A stretch of 32,621 nucleotides of DNA from Actinomadura soli (GCF_005889715.1 NZ_VCKW01000076.1:1-32621), one strand, 5' to 3'. Shown: positions 1 to 8,001, counted from the stretch's first letter. The notes: generated by a model not told the origin, from the sequence alone. Translations and numbers: made by a program.

Positions 1-997
1 GTTGGGCGGAGCGGAGGGCTCCGCGATGGCCCGCGGCGGGGGCCCGGGCCGGATCGGCTCCTCGCCGGACACCAGCATCGCCGCCAGGGCGAGCGTCGTC
101 GCCGCGGCGACCACTCCGGTGCTGAGCGCCTGCTGCTGCCGCTTCGGCAGGCGCCGGAACCACAGCAGCGAGCCGCCCTTGGACGCGAGGTAGCCGGAGG
201 TCGCCGCGCCCAGGACGAGCGGGCCGAGGACGTCCCGCAGGGCCTTGTTCACGTCCACCAGTTCCGCGTGGATGCCCGTGCGGCGCTTGCAGCTCTTCAG
301 ATGCCGCCGCACCTTGCGGATCTCGCGTTCGGCCAGCCCGCCGCGCACGTCGGAGCCGAGCTTCTCCAGGGCCGGACGGCACGCGTCCTCGGGGGCGATG
401 TCGTCCAGGTGCATCTGCAGGTAGGCCTGGCGGAGGCCCTCGCGGGCGCGGTAGGCGAGCGCGGCGGCGCCGTTCGCGGTGAGGCCGAGCAGCGGGGCGA
501 TCTCGGCGGGCTTCGCGCGTTCGACCTCGGTGTGCCAGAGCACCGTCCGCCAGCGTCCGGGCAGCGACCGGAACGCGCGGGCGATCATCGAGCGCTCCAG
601 CCCCCTCGACCGCCGGGCCGTCGAACGGGACGCCGGAGTCGAAGTTCTCGATCGTGTCGGTGTGCTGGACGCGCCGGTCGGCGCGCCGCCGGTCATAGAC
701 GCTCCGGCGGACGACGGTGAGCAGGTACGGGCGGAACCCGGCGTCGGGCCCGCCGCCGCTCTTGAGGGCCTTGAGGACCTTGGTGAAGGCGTCCTGGACG
801 GCGTCGTCGGCGGCGTCCCGCCCGGTCAGGTGGCGGGCGAGGCCGCGGGCGGCGGCGAGGTGCCGTTCGTAGAGGGTCGCGTCGGCGGAGACGTCACCGG
901 CGCGAACCCGGTCGACCAGCTCCGCGTCGCCCACCTCGGCCACGGCGGCCACGGCGGGGTCGGGGTCGGGGTCGTCTCGCCGGGCACGTCGCTCCAT
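1..997 (-). pseudogene. ECF sigma factor fused to anti-sigma-like domain and TM helix, frameshifted and cut by window edge
   Basis: Read from ATG at 997 leftward, the first ~130 codons give a sigma-70 region 2 (DATLYERHLAAARGLARHL, then DDAVQDAFTKVLKALK, then YLLTVVRRSVYDRRRA). At about 601-605 (run of five C on the plus strand) the frame breaks; one base fewer restores a clean region 4 (ERSMIARAFRSLPGRWRTVL, EIAPLLGLTANGAAALAYRA). After this comes a zinc-finger-anti-sigma-like segment (KVRRHLKSCKRR) and a hydrophobic helix (VVAAATTLALAAMLV). The HxxxCxxC motif is incomplete: the second Cys is Arg. Such sigma/anti-sigma fusions are known in actinobacteria; here the tail would tether or restrain the factor at the membrane. 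The 3' end lies beyond base 1. The shift may be a true mutation or a homopolymer error. Confidence 0.8.
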
Positions 998-1016
998 GCT
1001 TGCTAATTGTGACGAC

Positions 1017-1047
1017 TTGGCCACGAGTTGTCATGCAATTTGGCCAC
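1017..1047. promoter_or_regulatory. Direct repeat TTGGCCAC x2 upstream of the sigma gene
   Basis: TTGGCCAC occurs at 1017-1024 and again at 1040-1047, 23 bp apart, just upstream of the sigma factor start at 997. On the minus strand the copies read GTGGCCAA. Two copies about two helical turns apart just ahead of a start suggest a regulator or sigma binding site. No clear -35/-10 pair was recognised, so the role is inferred. Confidence 0.3.
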
Positions 1048-1133
1048 AGTCGGAGTTCTTTGCACGAGTCGCGTCATGGCGGGGTCGCCGCGCAGTCGGA
1101 GGGAGTGTGGGCAGTACCGGGGCGGGCTGTCCA

Positions 1134-1182
1134 CACGGGGTGCGTTCGTTCCGGCGAGGGGGTGGAACGAACGTGCCCCGTG
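1134..1182. terminator. Strong hairpin between sigma gene and phosphatase gene
   Basis: The arm CACGGGGTGCGTTCGTTCC (1134-1152) pairs with 1164-1182 over 19 positions with two mismatches, around an 11-nt loop. It lies just past the stop of the minus-strand phosphatase gene (1203) and about 140 bases upstream of the minus-strand sigma gene. Its place fits a terminator for the phosphatase transcript, insulating the sigma gene. There is no T-run, as is usual in actinobacteria. Confidence 0.7.
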
Positions 1183-1202
1183 CGTACGCGTGCCTGTGCG
1201 GG

Positions 1203-2831
1203 TTAGCCGGTGATGTCGGTGCGGCCCATCTCGTTCAGGGCGCCGCCGTCCCGTGGTGTCTCCCAGAGCACGTCGCAGTTGCGTCCTGACAGGTGGACGG
1301 TGGCGATCGCGTTGTCGAACCACGGCCCTTCCGTCATCCGCCACCGGATCGGCGGGACGGGCACCTTCGACAGCCTGGCCAGCGCGCGGAACGGGCCGCC
1401 CGCCGCCCGCGAGCACGCGATGCGGTTGGCCCAGCGGAACTTGCCGATCAGCGGGTTCCGCAGCGGCGAGCAGACGATCTGCGAGATCTTCGACTGCGTG
1501 CCGGGCTCGGTGACCCGCGCCAGGTAGGAGTAGTGGATGTCGCCGGACAGGAACGAGATGCTCGCCGGCGCGGGCCCGCGTTCGCCGCGTCCGACGGCGA
1601 CGACGTCGGCGGCCACGTCGCGGAACGACCGCTCGAACGCCGCCCAGTGCTCCAGGTCGGCGGCCTGCCGGATCTTCTCCCCGAGCCCGGCCCCGGCCTT
1701 GCCCCACGCGCCACCGGCCATGGCCTCGTTCCACGACTCCGCGTGGTGGATCGCCATGGGCAGCAGGTAGGGCAGGGAACTCGCGATGAGCAGATGGTCC
1801 ATTCCGCCTTGGCACTGCTCGTCCAGCCAGCGGGACTCGTCGTCGTCGAGCATGCCGCGCCGGTCGGTGGTGAGGAGGCGGGAGCAGCGGCTGTCCACGA
1901 CGATGAGGCGGGTGGCGCCCCAGTCGTGCGCGTAGCTCCAGCGTGTACTGGCCGGTTCCTTGTCGGCCCTCTCGGCGAACTCGTCCAGGACGGCGCCCGC
2001 GTCGCCGGTGCTGTCGGACGCCGTCCGCAACGCCTTGTAGACGGGGTCGGACGCGCGCTCCTCCGGCGACATGTTCCCGAGGTGCTGGTAGATCCAGTAC
2101 GAGCCGATCCCGCCGGTGATGCGGTCCTTCCACCAGGGCTGCGACCACATCTCCTGGCGCCACGCGTACGAGGTGTTCCAGTCGTCGCGGATGTCGTGGT
2201 CGTCGAAGATGGTGAACGTCGGGACGGTGGACAGCAGCCACCGCACCTCCGGGTCGTCGTGCCACGCGAGCTTGTACAGGTGGGTGTAGTCCTCGAAGTC
2301 GGCGGCCTCGTCGGAGGGCGGGTCGCCGGGCGCGCGGCGTCCCTTGATGAACTCGCGCATCGCGTCGCTCAGCTCGTCCGCGTAGACCTGGTCGCCGACC
2401 ATGAGCAGGATGTCCGGCCAGGTCACCGCGTCGCCGCCGCCGCTGAGCCGGCGGGCGAGGGCGGCCAGCGCGTCGTGCCCGAACTGCTCGACCGTGCCGG
2501 GCGAACGGCGGCAGGACCCGAACGAGATCCGCAGCCCGCCCTCCGGGTCGAGCGTCCTGATCTGGGACGGCGGGAACCCGGCGTCCTCCTCGGGCCAGAC
2601 GGTGTCGCCGTCGGCGACGACCTCGTAGGGGATCCGCGCACCAGCCGCGAGCCCTTCGATCTCGACAAGCGCGTAGTGGTGGCCGTGCGCGGTGAACGTG
2701 CGGGCGCCCGCGTCCAGGCCGTGCTCCTGGTTGACGACCCGGACCTCGCACGGACGGTCGGTCTCCACCCAGATAGTCGCGGTGTGGTGACTCACATGCC
2801 GGACGTGGGGGCCGAGTACCAAAGCGGTCAT
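1203..2831 (-). CDS. PhoD-like alkaline phosphatase/metallophosphatase, cytoplasmic type
   Basis: A 542-residue protein of the PhoD-like metallophosphatase family, which hydrolyses phosphate mono- or diesters with a metal centre. Visible motifs: GDQVYADE near residue 147, the FDDHDIRDDW block near 210 and LSGDIHYSYL near 430, matching the metal-binding Asp/His blocks of PhoD proteins. The N-terminal ~90 residues form the Ig-like domain common in this family (TATIWVETDRPCEVRVV). Unlike secreted PhoD, there is no Tat or Sec signal peptide, so it is predicted cytoplasmic. The start at 2831 (MTALVLGP) is preferred over an in-frame GTG at 2870 because AGAGAG lies at a proper distance upstream. The SDR gene ends 62 bases upstream on the same strand, so the two may be co-transcribed. 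Substrate unknown. Confidence 0.88.
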   Translation of the reverse strand: MTALVLGPHVRHVSHHTATIWVETDRPCEVRVVNQEHGLDAGARTFTAHGHHYALVEIEGLAAGARIPYEVVADGDTVWPEEDAGFPPSQIRTLDPEGGLRISFGSCRRSPGTVEQFGHDALAALARRLSGGGDAVTWPDILLMVGDQVYADELSDAMREFIKGRRAPGDPPSDEAADFEDYTHLYKLAWHDDPEVRWLLSTVPTFTIFDDHDIRDDWNTSYAWRQEMWSQPWWKDRITGGIGSYWIYQHLGNMSPEERASDPVYKALRTASDSTGDAGAVLDEFAERADKEPASTRWSYAHDWGATRLIVVDSRCSRLLTTDRRGMLDDDESRWLDEQCQGGMDHLLIASSLPYLLPMAIHHAESWNEAMAGGAWGKAGAGLGEKIRQAADLEHWAAFERSFRDVAADVVAVGRGERGPAPASISFLSGDIHYSYLARVTEPGTQSKISQIVCSPLRNPLIGKFRWANRIACSRAAGGPFRALARLSKVPVPPIRWRMTEGPWFDNAIATVHLSGRNCDVLWETPRDGGALNEMGRTDITG

Positions 2832-2893
2832 ACCACGTCTCTCTAGCGGACCAGGGGGCGTCGCGTCCACCTAAGCGGGAACCCTGGACCGGG

Positions 2894-3889
2894 CTAGGGG
2901 CGGCGGCACAGTACTTTTGCTTCGGTTTCGGCGTCCAGGCCGACCGTGGGCCGGTCGGGGCGTTGCGGGGCGCGTCCGCCTATGGACTGGAGCCATTCCC
3001 ACGTGTCCGCCACCGTTTCCTGGACGGTCCTGCAACGCAGCCCTGTGGAAAGAGCCTTGGCGACGTTGCCTCGGTGCAGTGTGTCGTAGTCCTCGCCAGG
3101 TGGGAGCCAGATCGGGAGGTCCATCCACGGCTCGATGCCTGCTTCGAGGATTGTTTCTGGGGGTGTCCAGACGAGCTCGGCGTCGGAGTCGGTGGTGTGG
3201 ATGCACGCTTCGAGCAGCTCTTGCATCGTGGTGTGGTCTGGTGGGCTGACGAGGTCGAAGGGGCCGCCGAGTCCTTGCTCGATGGCGTCCAGGGTCCAGG
3301 CGGCCAGGTCCCGGACGTCGATGTACTGCAGTCCGGCATCGCGCGGGCCGGGCGCCAGGACCTTGCCGCCCTTCGCGATCCGGTTCAGCCACCAGGGCAA
3401 CCGTCCGATGTTCTCGTACGGGCCGAGGATGAGCCCTGCGCGCACCAGCAGCGCCCTGTCGCCGAACACGTCGATCGCTGCCAGCTCTGCACCGCGCTTG
3501 GCGGCGGCGTAGTCGACGTCATCACCGTCGTCTGGGGAGCCTGCAACGACGGGGGCGTCTTCACCGAGCGCGTCGGGTTCGGGGAACACGTAGACGGAGC
3601 GGCTGGAGATGTAGACGTAGCGTTTGACGCGTCCGTCCAAGAGGCGTGCGCTGTCGCGCACGACGGACGGGGCGGCTGACCAGGTGTCGACGACCGCGTC
3701 CCATTTCTCGTCGGTGGCGAGTGCCTTGAGACCGTCCTCGGTGGTGCGGTCGCCGTGCAACGAGGCGACTCCCTGGGGCGGTTCATGGCGTCCCCTGTGG
3801 AAGACGGTCACGTTCCAGCCGCGCGCAAGAGCGCCTTCGCTGATGGCGCGTCCTGCGAACTCCGTCCCGCCTAGCATCAGAATCCTCAT
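2894..3889 (-). CDS. NAD(P)-dependent epimerase/dehydratase-type SDR oxidoreductase
   Basis: A 331-residue extended/atypical SDR protein. The N-terminus MRILMLGGTEFAGRAI is a Rossmann strand and glycine loop (GGTxFxG), followed by VTVFHRG for cofactor discrimination. A YAAAKRGAEL segment gives the YxxxK active-site pair. The GGTEFAGR form of the loop resembles CSP41-like or isoflavone-reductase-like SDRs rather than classical UDP-sugar epimerases, so the substrate cannot be named. The start at ATG 3889 is chosen because the Rossmann strand begins there; the reading frame runs open further upstream but that part is not conserved-looking. It probably shares a promoter region with the divergent SUKH relic. 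Downstream is the phosphatase gene. Confidence 0.85.
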   Translation of the reverse strand: MRILMLGGTEFAGRAISEGALARGWNVTVFHRGRHEPPQGVASLHGDRTTEDGLKALATDEKWDAVVDTWSAAPSVVRDSARLLDGRVKRYVYISSRSVYVFPEPDALGEDAPVVAGSPDDGDDVDYAAAKRGAELAAIDVFGDRALLVRAGLILGPYENIGRLPWWLNRIAKGGKVLAPGPRDAGLQYIDVRDLAAWTLDAIEQGLGGPFDLVSPPDHTTMQELLEACIHTTDSDAELVWTPPETILEAGIEPWMDLPIWLPPGEDYDTLHRGNVAKALSTGLRCRTVQETVADTWEWLQSIGGRAPQRPDRPTVGLDAETEAKVLCRRP

Positions 3890-3910
3890 AGGAAGACTCT
3901 GCCTTCTGTA

Positions 3911-3926
3911 CGTTCCGCACGGAACG
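3911..3926. promoter_or_regulatory. Palindrome CGTTCCG-CA-CGGAACG in the divergent promoter region
   Basis: Two perfect 7-bp arms around a 2-bp centre, 22 bases upstream of the SDR start (3889) and 54 bases before the SUKH relic (3980). Size, symmetry and position suggest a dimeric repressor site controlling the SDR gene. No regulator gene is adjacent. Confidence 0.45.
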
Positions 3927-3979
3927 CCGCACCGCTCACAGCAGAATCGAACCGCCGAAGACAGCGCTAGCGTCACGGC

Positions 3980-4403
3980 GTGACTGATTCCTTCGACATC
4001 GTCCGGGACCTCCCGAACGCGCTCGCTGACCGCAGGGCCGCCTGGACGTACATCCGAGGCTTCGCCGCGACCTGGCACACGCCGCTGACCCCGGAAGACG
4101 GCACACCAGAAGCAGAGCTCGCGGCGGCCGAGGAGAACCTCGGGTTACGGCTGCCCGCCGCCCTCCGCGAGGCTTACGCGCTCTTCGGACGCCGCCGCGC
4201 CATCCGGCCTCGAAGCGGTCCGCTCGCTCACGCGCCTGCCCTTCCCCGCCTACCCCCCGGGCGAGGAGGGGCAGAGCTTCTACGTCGGCCCGGGGCTGCT
4301 CATCTCCGATGGCGGAGGCGCCTGGCTGTGCGTCCGGGCCAGTGACGAGGAGACCCCCGACCGTTTCCGTGAAGACGTCCCCGCCGAGTGGCTCAACGGC
4401 TGA
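3980..4403 (+). pseudogene. SMI1/KNR4 (SUKH) family relic with internal deletion and frameshift
   Basis: From GTG 3980 the frame gives a typical SUKH N-terminus ending LGLRLPAALREAYALFGRR. From about 4205 the conserved signal continues in another frame: GLEAVRSLTRLPFPAYPPG, FYVGPGLLISDGGGAWLCVR and a tail PAEWLNG with a stop at 4401-4403. The total length is shorter than full SUKH proteins of this type, so a central piece (roughly the beta-strand core) plus the frame was lost by one deletion near 4195-4210. SUKH proteins often serve as immunity proteins against polymorphic or contact-dependent toxins. No toxin gene is nearby. No clear ribosome binding site precedes the GTG. Confidence 0.7.
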
Positions 4404-4435
4404 GCCGGGCCCCGTCCGGAAATTCTTCTTCGCGG

Positions 4436-4468
4436 CTGTCGAAATCGGGTGGGGCCGATGGTCGACAG
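4436..4468. promoter_or_regulatory. Nested inverted repeat upstream of the MFS gene
   Basis: CTGTCGA (4436-4442) pairs with TCGACAG (4462-4468), and inside it ATCGG (4444-4448) pairs with CCGAT (4455-4459). It lies 30 bases before the MFS start codon and its Shine-Dalgarno. It could be an operator or a 5' leader hairpin for the exporter operon, or a terminator for the upstream relic. Confidence 0.4.
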
Positions 4469-4498
4469 GGGGAGACGTGGTTTCCGGGAGGAGGGACG

Positions 4499-5923
4499 AT
4501 GGCCGACGACGGCTTGGACCCGCGCAGGTGGGCGGCGCTGGCGCTGCTCTGCGCGGCGAACTTCATGGTGATCCTCGATTCGCAGATCGTGCTGCTCGCG
4601 CTGCCATCGATCGAGCGGGATCTGGGGTTCTCCGGCGGCGGCGCGCAGTGGGTGCTGAGCGCCTACCTGCTCGGCTTCGGCGGGCTCATGCTGCTCGGCG
4701 GCCGGACGGCCGACCTGGTGGGCAGGCGCCGGACGTTCCTCGCAGGGACGACCCTGTTCCTGGTGTCGTCCCTGCTGTGCGGGTTCGCCTGGACGGGCGG
4801 CGTCCTGGTCGGCGCGCGGGTGGCGCAGGGGATCTCGGCGGCGCTGATGGCGCCGAGCGCGCTGTCCGTGGTCACCGCGATGTTCGCTGAGGGGACTGAA
4901 CGCAACAAGGCGCTGGCGATCTGGTCGAGCGTCGGCGGTTTCGGGGCCACGGCGGCGCTGCTGGTCGGCGGGACGCTGACGGACGCGCTCGGCTGGCCCT
5001 GGGTGTTCTTCCTCAACGTGCCGGTCGCGATGGTGCTGCTCGCCCTGGGGCCGGTGCTGCTGAGCGAGAGCCGGGGCAGGGCGCGGGCGTACGACCCGGT
5101 GGGCGCGTTGACGGTCACGCTGGCGGTGTCGGCGGCGGTGTACGGGGTCGTCCGGGCGCCGGAGACCGGGTGGACGAGCGCGTCCACGCTGGGTGCGCTG
5201 GGGGTCGCGGTCGTGGCGGGGGCGGTGTTCGTGAGGGTCGAGACGCGGTCGGCGGCGCCGCTCGTCCCGCTGCAGATCTTCCGGTCGCGGCGGTTGACCG
5301 GCGGGAACCTGGTGATGCTGCTGACCGCGGTGGGCGCGTTCGGGACGTCGTTGGCCGTGTCGCAGTACGCGCAGGGCGTCCTCGGCTACTCGCCGCTGGA
5401 GTTCGGGCTGGCCACGGCCGTGCTGCCGGTAATGGCCGTGGTGGGGTCGTATGCGGCGCAGGCGATGATCGGGCGGGTGGACGTCCGGCCGGTGGCGATG
5501 ACCGGGATGGCGTTCATGGCCGCGGGATGCCTCGCGCTGGGCCAGGTCTCGGAGAACAGCGGGTATGTGACGGGCCTGCTGCCGGGGCTGTTCCTGTTCG
5601 GGCTGGGGCTCGGGTCGTCCGCGGTGGCGGCGGCCGTGGCGGCGCTGTCCGGGGCGACCGAGCGGGACTCCGGGCTCGCGTCCGGGCTCAACACGGCGGC
5701 GTTCCAGCTCGGCGGCGCGCTCGGCGTGGCCGTCGCGTCCACCGTCGCGGTCTCGCGGGCGGGCGCCGTGCCGGGGTTCCGCGCGGCGTTCGACACCTCC
5801 GCCGGGATCGCGCTGGCCGGCGTGGCGATCGCCGGTCTGCTGCTCGCGAGGCCGCGCCGGCGACGAGTTCCGGAGCCGGTGGGAGTCACCATGTCGAAGG
5901 AGGAGAGCACATGCGGTACATGA
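4499..5923 (+). CDS. MFS transporter, DHA2 (EmrB/QacA) family drug exporter
   Basis: A 474-residue polytopic membrane protein, likely 14 TM helices, of the DHA2 family of proton-driven multidrug exporters. TM1 holds NFMVILDSQIVLLALPSI, the usual D-x-x-I-V-x-x-A-L-P signature; motif A is GGRTADLVGRRRTF; motif C-like glycine/alanine-rich helices follow. The start ATG 4499 has GGGAGGAGGGACG directly upstream. An earlier in-frame start is not needed. The 3' end overlaps the next gene by 13 bases, so transporter, DGPF protein and ECF42 sigma factor form one translationally coupled operon. This suggests that the sigma factor responds to, or controls, export of a toxic compound. Substrate unknown. 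Confidence 0.9.
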   Translation: MADDGLDPRRWAALALLCAANFMVILDSQIVLLALPSIERDLGFSGGGAQWVLSAYLLGFGGLMLLGGRTADLVGRRRTFLAGTTLFLVSSLLCGFAWTGGVLVGARVAQGISAALMAPSALSVVTAMFAEGTERNKALAIWSSVGGFGATAALLVGGTLTDALGWPWVFFLNVPVAMVLLALGPVLLSESRGRARAYDPVGALTVTLAVSAAVYGVVRAPETGWTSASTLGALGVAVVAGAVFVRVETRSAAPLVPLQIFRSRRLTGGNLVMLLTAVGAFGTSLAVSQYAQGVLGYSPLEFGLATAVLPVMAVVGSYAAQAMIGRVDVRPVAMTGMAFMAAGCLALGQVSENSGYVTGLLPGLFLFGLGLGSSAVAAAVAALSGATERDSGLASGLNTAAFQLGGALGVAVASTVAVSRAGAVPGFRAAFDTSAGIALAGVAIAGLLLARPRRRRVPEPVGVTMSKEESTCGT

Positions 5924-6252
5924 TGCTGATCTGCGGTGTCGAGAGCGACGAGATGCCCGCGGACGTGTTCGCCAAGCTGGAGGCCGACACCGGGGAATGG
6001 GTCGAGGAGATGGACGGACGCGGCGTGCGCCTGTTCGGCCACCGGCTCCGTCCCGTCGACACCGCGACGACCGTCCGGACGCGGGACGGGGAGACGCTGC
6101 TGTCGGACGGCCCGTTCGCCGAGACCAAGGAGCAGATCCTCGGATTCGACCTGATCGAGTGCGCGGACCTGGAGGAGGCGCTGGAGGTCGCGTCCGGCCA
6201 CCCGTGCGCAGAGGCGGGGACGATCGAGGTCCGTCCCCTCTGGGAGGAATGA
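5911..6252 (+). CDS. YCII-related DGPF-domain protein
   Basis: A 113-residue protein beginning MRYMMLICG, with the family hallmark LSDGPFAETKEQILGFDLIE in the middle and EVRPLWEE at the C-terminus. DGPF proteins are ferredoxin-like-fold proteins of the YCII superfamily, almost always coded next to ECF42 sigma factors, as here. Their biochemical role is unsettled; they are thought to take part in the signalling or output of the sigma factor. The start at 5911 has AAGGAGGAGAG just upstream. It overlaps the MFS gene by 13 bases and the sigma gene by 4 (ATGA). Confidence 0.92.
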   Translation: MRYMMLICGVESDEMPADVFAKLEADTGEWVEEMDGRGVRLFGHRLRPVDTATTVRTRDGETLLSDGPFAETKEQILGFDLIECADLEEALEVASGHPCAEAGTIEVRPLWEE

Positions 6253-7490
6253 CGGGACGCGTCGAGGGAGCGGTCGCGACGGCCTTCCACGAGGAGTGGG
6301 GACGGGTCGTCGCGACCCTCATCCGCATGACCGGCGACTGGGACCTCGCGGAGGAGTCGGCCCAGGAGGCGTTCGCGCGCGCTCTGGAGCGGTGGCCGGA
6401 CGACGGCGTCCCCCGCCGTCCCGGCGCCTGGCTGACGACGACCGCCCGCAACCACGCGCTGACCCGGATCCGGCGCGGCCGGACCGAGAACGCCAAGCTC
6501 AAGGAGTTGGGCACGATGACCGGCCCGCGGGAACCGCCGTGGCGGAGCGATCCGAGCGGCGTCGCCGACGACCGGCTCCGGCTGATCTTCACCTGCTGCC
6601 ATCCGGCGCTGCCGATGGAGGCGCGGGTGGCGCTCACGCTGCGGACGCTGCTCGGCCTGACCACCGGCGAGATCGCGCGGGCGTTCCTCGTCGCCGAGCC
6701 CGCGATGGCGCAGCGGCTCGTCCGGGCGAAGCGCAAGATCCGGGACGCGCGCATCCCGTACCGCGTGCCGCCCGCCCACCTGCTTCCCGAACGCACGACG
6801 TCCGTCCTCGGCGTGGTGTACCTGCTGTTCAACGAGGGCTACGCGGCGACGGAAGGCCCCGACCCGATGCGGGTCGACCTGTGCGCGGAGGCGATCCGGC
6901 TGGCCCGCGTCCTGCACGCGCTGATGCCGGACGAGCCGGAGGCCACGGGTCTGCTCGCCCTCCTGCTGCTCCAGCACTCCCGCCGCGCCGCCCGCCAGGA
7001 CGCGGCGGGCGACCTCATCCCGCTCGAAGACCAGGACCGCGAACGCTGGGACCACGCCGCGATCACCGAAGGCACCGCCCTCCTGGACGACGCCCTGCGC
7101 CGCGGCGAACCCGGCCCCTACCAGGTGCAGGCCGCCATCGCCGCCTGCCACGCGACCGCCCGCACGCCCGGCGAGACCGACTGGCCGCAGATCGCCGCCC
7201 TGTACGGACGCCTGATCGAGCTGAACCCGAGCCCGGTCGTCCGGCTGAACCGGGCCGTCGCCGTCGCCATGGCGGACGGCCCCGAGGCGGGCCTCGCCCT
7301 GCTGCACGACCTGGAGGAGGGCCTCGCCGGCTACCACCTGCTCCCCGCCACCCGCGCCGACCTCCTCCGCCGCCTGGACCGCCGCGAGGAGGCGGCCGCC
7401 GCCTACCGCGAGGCCCTGGACCTGGCCCGGACCGCCCCCGACCGCCGCTACCTCGCCCGCCGCCTCGACGACCTCCGCCGCGCGGACTGA
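6249..7490 (+). CDS. ECF42-group RNA polymerase sigma factor with C-terminal TPR-like extension
   Basis: A 413-residue protein. Residues ~8-80 are sigma region 2 (WDLAEESAQEAFARALERW, GAWLTTTARNHALTRIRRG). Region 4 follows at ~110-175 (HPALPMEARVALTLRTLLGL, TTGEIARAF, AQRLVRAKRKIRDARIPY). The remaining ~230 residues are the DUF6596/TPR-like extension typical of ECF42 (YLLFNEGYAA, LVDLCAEAIRLAR-like helices, LNRAVAVAMADGPEAGLALL). ECF42 factors lack an anti-sigma factor; control is thought to act through the C-terminal extension. The start ATG overlaps the DGPF stop (ATGA at 6249-6252). The operon partners, a DGPF protein and an MFS exporter, fit a stress or antibiotic-linked regulon. No direct target promoters can be named from this window. 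Confidence 0.93.
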   Translation: MTGRVEGAVATAFHEEWGRVVATLIRMTGDWDLAEESAQEAFARALERWPDDGVPRRPGAWLTTTARNHALTRIRRGRTENAKLKELGTMTGPREPPWRSDPSGVADDRLRLIFTCCHPALPMEARVALTLRTLLGLTTGEIARAFLVAEPAMAQRLVRAKRKIRDARIPYRVPPAHLLPERTTSVLGVVYLLFNEGYAATEGPDPMRVDLCAEAIRLARVLHALMPDEPEATGLLALLLLQHSRRAARQDAAGDLIPLEDQDRERWDHAAITEGTALLDDALRRGEPGPYQVQAAIAACHATARTPGETDWPQIAALYGRLIELNPSPVVRLNRAVAVAMADGPEAGLALLHDLEEGLAGYHLLPATRADLLRRLDRREEAAAAYREALDLARTAPDRRYLARRLDDLRRAD

Positions 7491-7617
7491 AGTTTCGTCA
7501 TACTAAAGGGTATTCATCTCCCTCAATAAGAAATATTCGGGGATATTTACATTCGGTGTCGCGGGCGGCAAAGCTCTGGGTATCGTCTAGTTTCTGCAAC
7601 TCTCATTCGGTGGGGGA
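7491..7617 (+). promoter_or_regulatory. AT-rich leader/promoter island before the Roadblock cluster
   Basis: Bases ~7491-7560 are strikingly AT-rich compared with the flanking coding DNA. They contain AAATAT (7531-7536) and ATATTT (7543-7548) as a perfect 6-bp inverted repeat around a TCGGGG centre. TAGTTT at 7588-7593 is a possible -10 element; no good -35 was found. Such islands in GC-rich actinobacteria often bind Lsr2-like silencers. It most likely drives the cluster starting at 7618. Confidence 0.45.
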
Positions 7618-8001
7618 ATGGGCTTGTGCATTGACGACTGCCTTGCGGCCATGATGACGATTCCGGGAGCGCGGCGCGTGACACTGGTCGACTGTGCCAG
7701 CGGGCTCGCCGTGGCGGCGGCGGGCCGGGAGGACCTCGTCGACCAGCACGAGGCCGCCGCCGGAGCGACCGACGTGGTGCGGGCGGTGCTGGCGTCGCCG
7801 GCGCTCAGCGCCACCGCGGCGGGCGACGACGTCGAGGAGATCATCGTTTGCGGCACCGACGGATATCACCTCTTGGTCCTTACCGGAGCGAATATCGACG
7901 GGCATCTGTTCGTCCATTTGCTGCTCGGCAGGGAAGGGGGCAACCTCGCGCTCGCCCGGCTGCGCATGCGCGATCTCATCGGCGAAATGACGGGCGGCTG
8001 A
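7618..8001 (+). CDS. Roadblock/LC7 domain protein (RB1)
   Basis: A 127-residue single-domain protein. It aligns by eye with the protein coded at 9211-9582: an N-terminal helix then a strand VTLVDCASGLAVAAAG (VAVVDYESGMALGQLG in the other), a shared AAAG-T-VVRA-L helix, VEEIIVCGTDGYHLLVL and a terminal GGNLALARLRMRDLIGEM. This is the Roadblock/LC7 (MglB/CvnB-like) fold, whose dimers usually act as GAPs or scaffolds for Ras-like GTPases. The start ATG at 7618 follows GGTGGGGG. One base separates its stop from the next start, so it heads an operon. No GTPase lies in the cluster. Confidence 0.8.
   Translation: MGLCIDDCLAAMMTIPGARRVTLVDCASGLAVAAAGREDLVDQHEAAAGATDVVRAVLASPALSATAAGDDVEEIIVCGTDGYHLLVLTGANIDGHLFVHLLLGREGGNLALARLRMRDLIGEMTGG

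Noticed and set aside
1003-2751. 582-codon minus-strand frame over the phosphatase
   Set aside because: Another frame of the same region codes a motif-complete PhoD-like protein; this one is Arg/Pro-rich noise.
4280-6832. 850-codon minus-strand open frame
   Set aside because: It lies opposite the MFS, DGPF and ECF42 genes, has low-complexity Arg/Pro/Gly composition and no domain; a GC-rich shadow.
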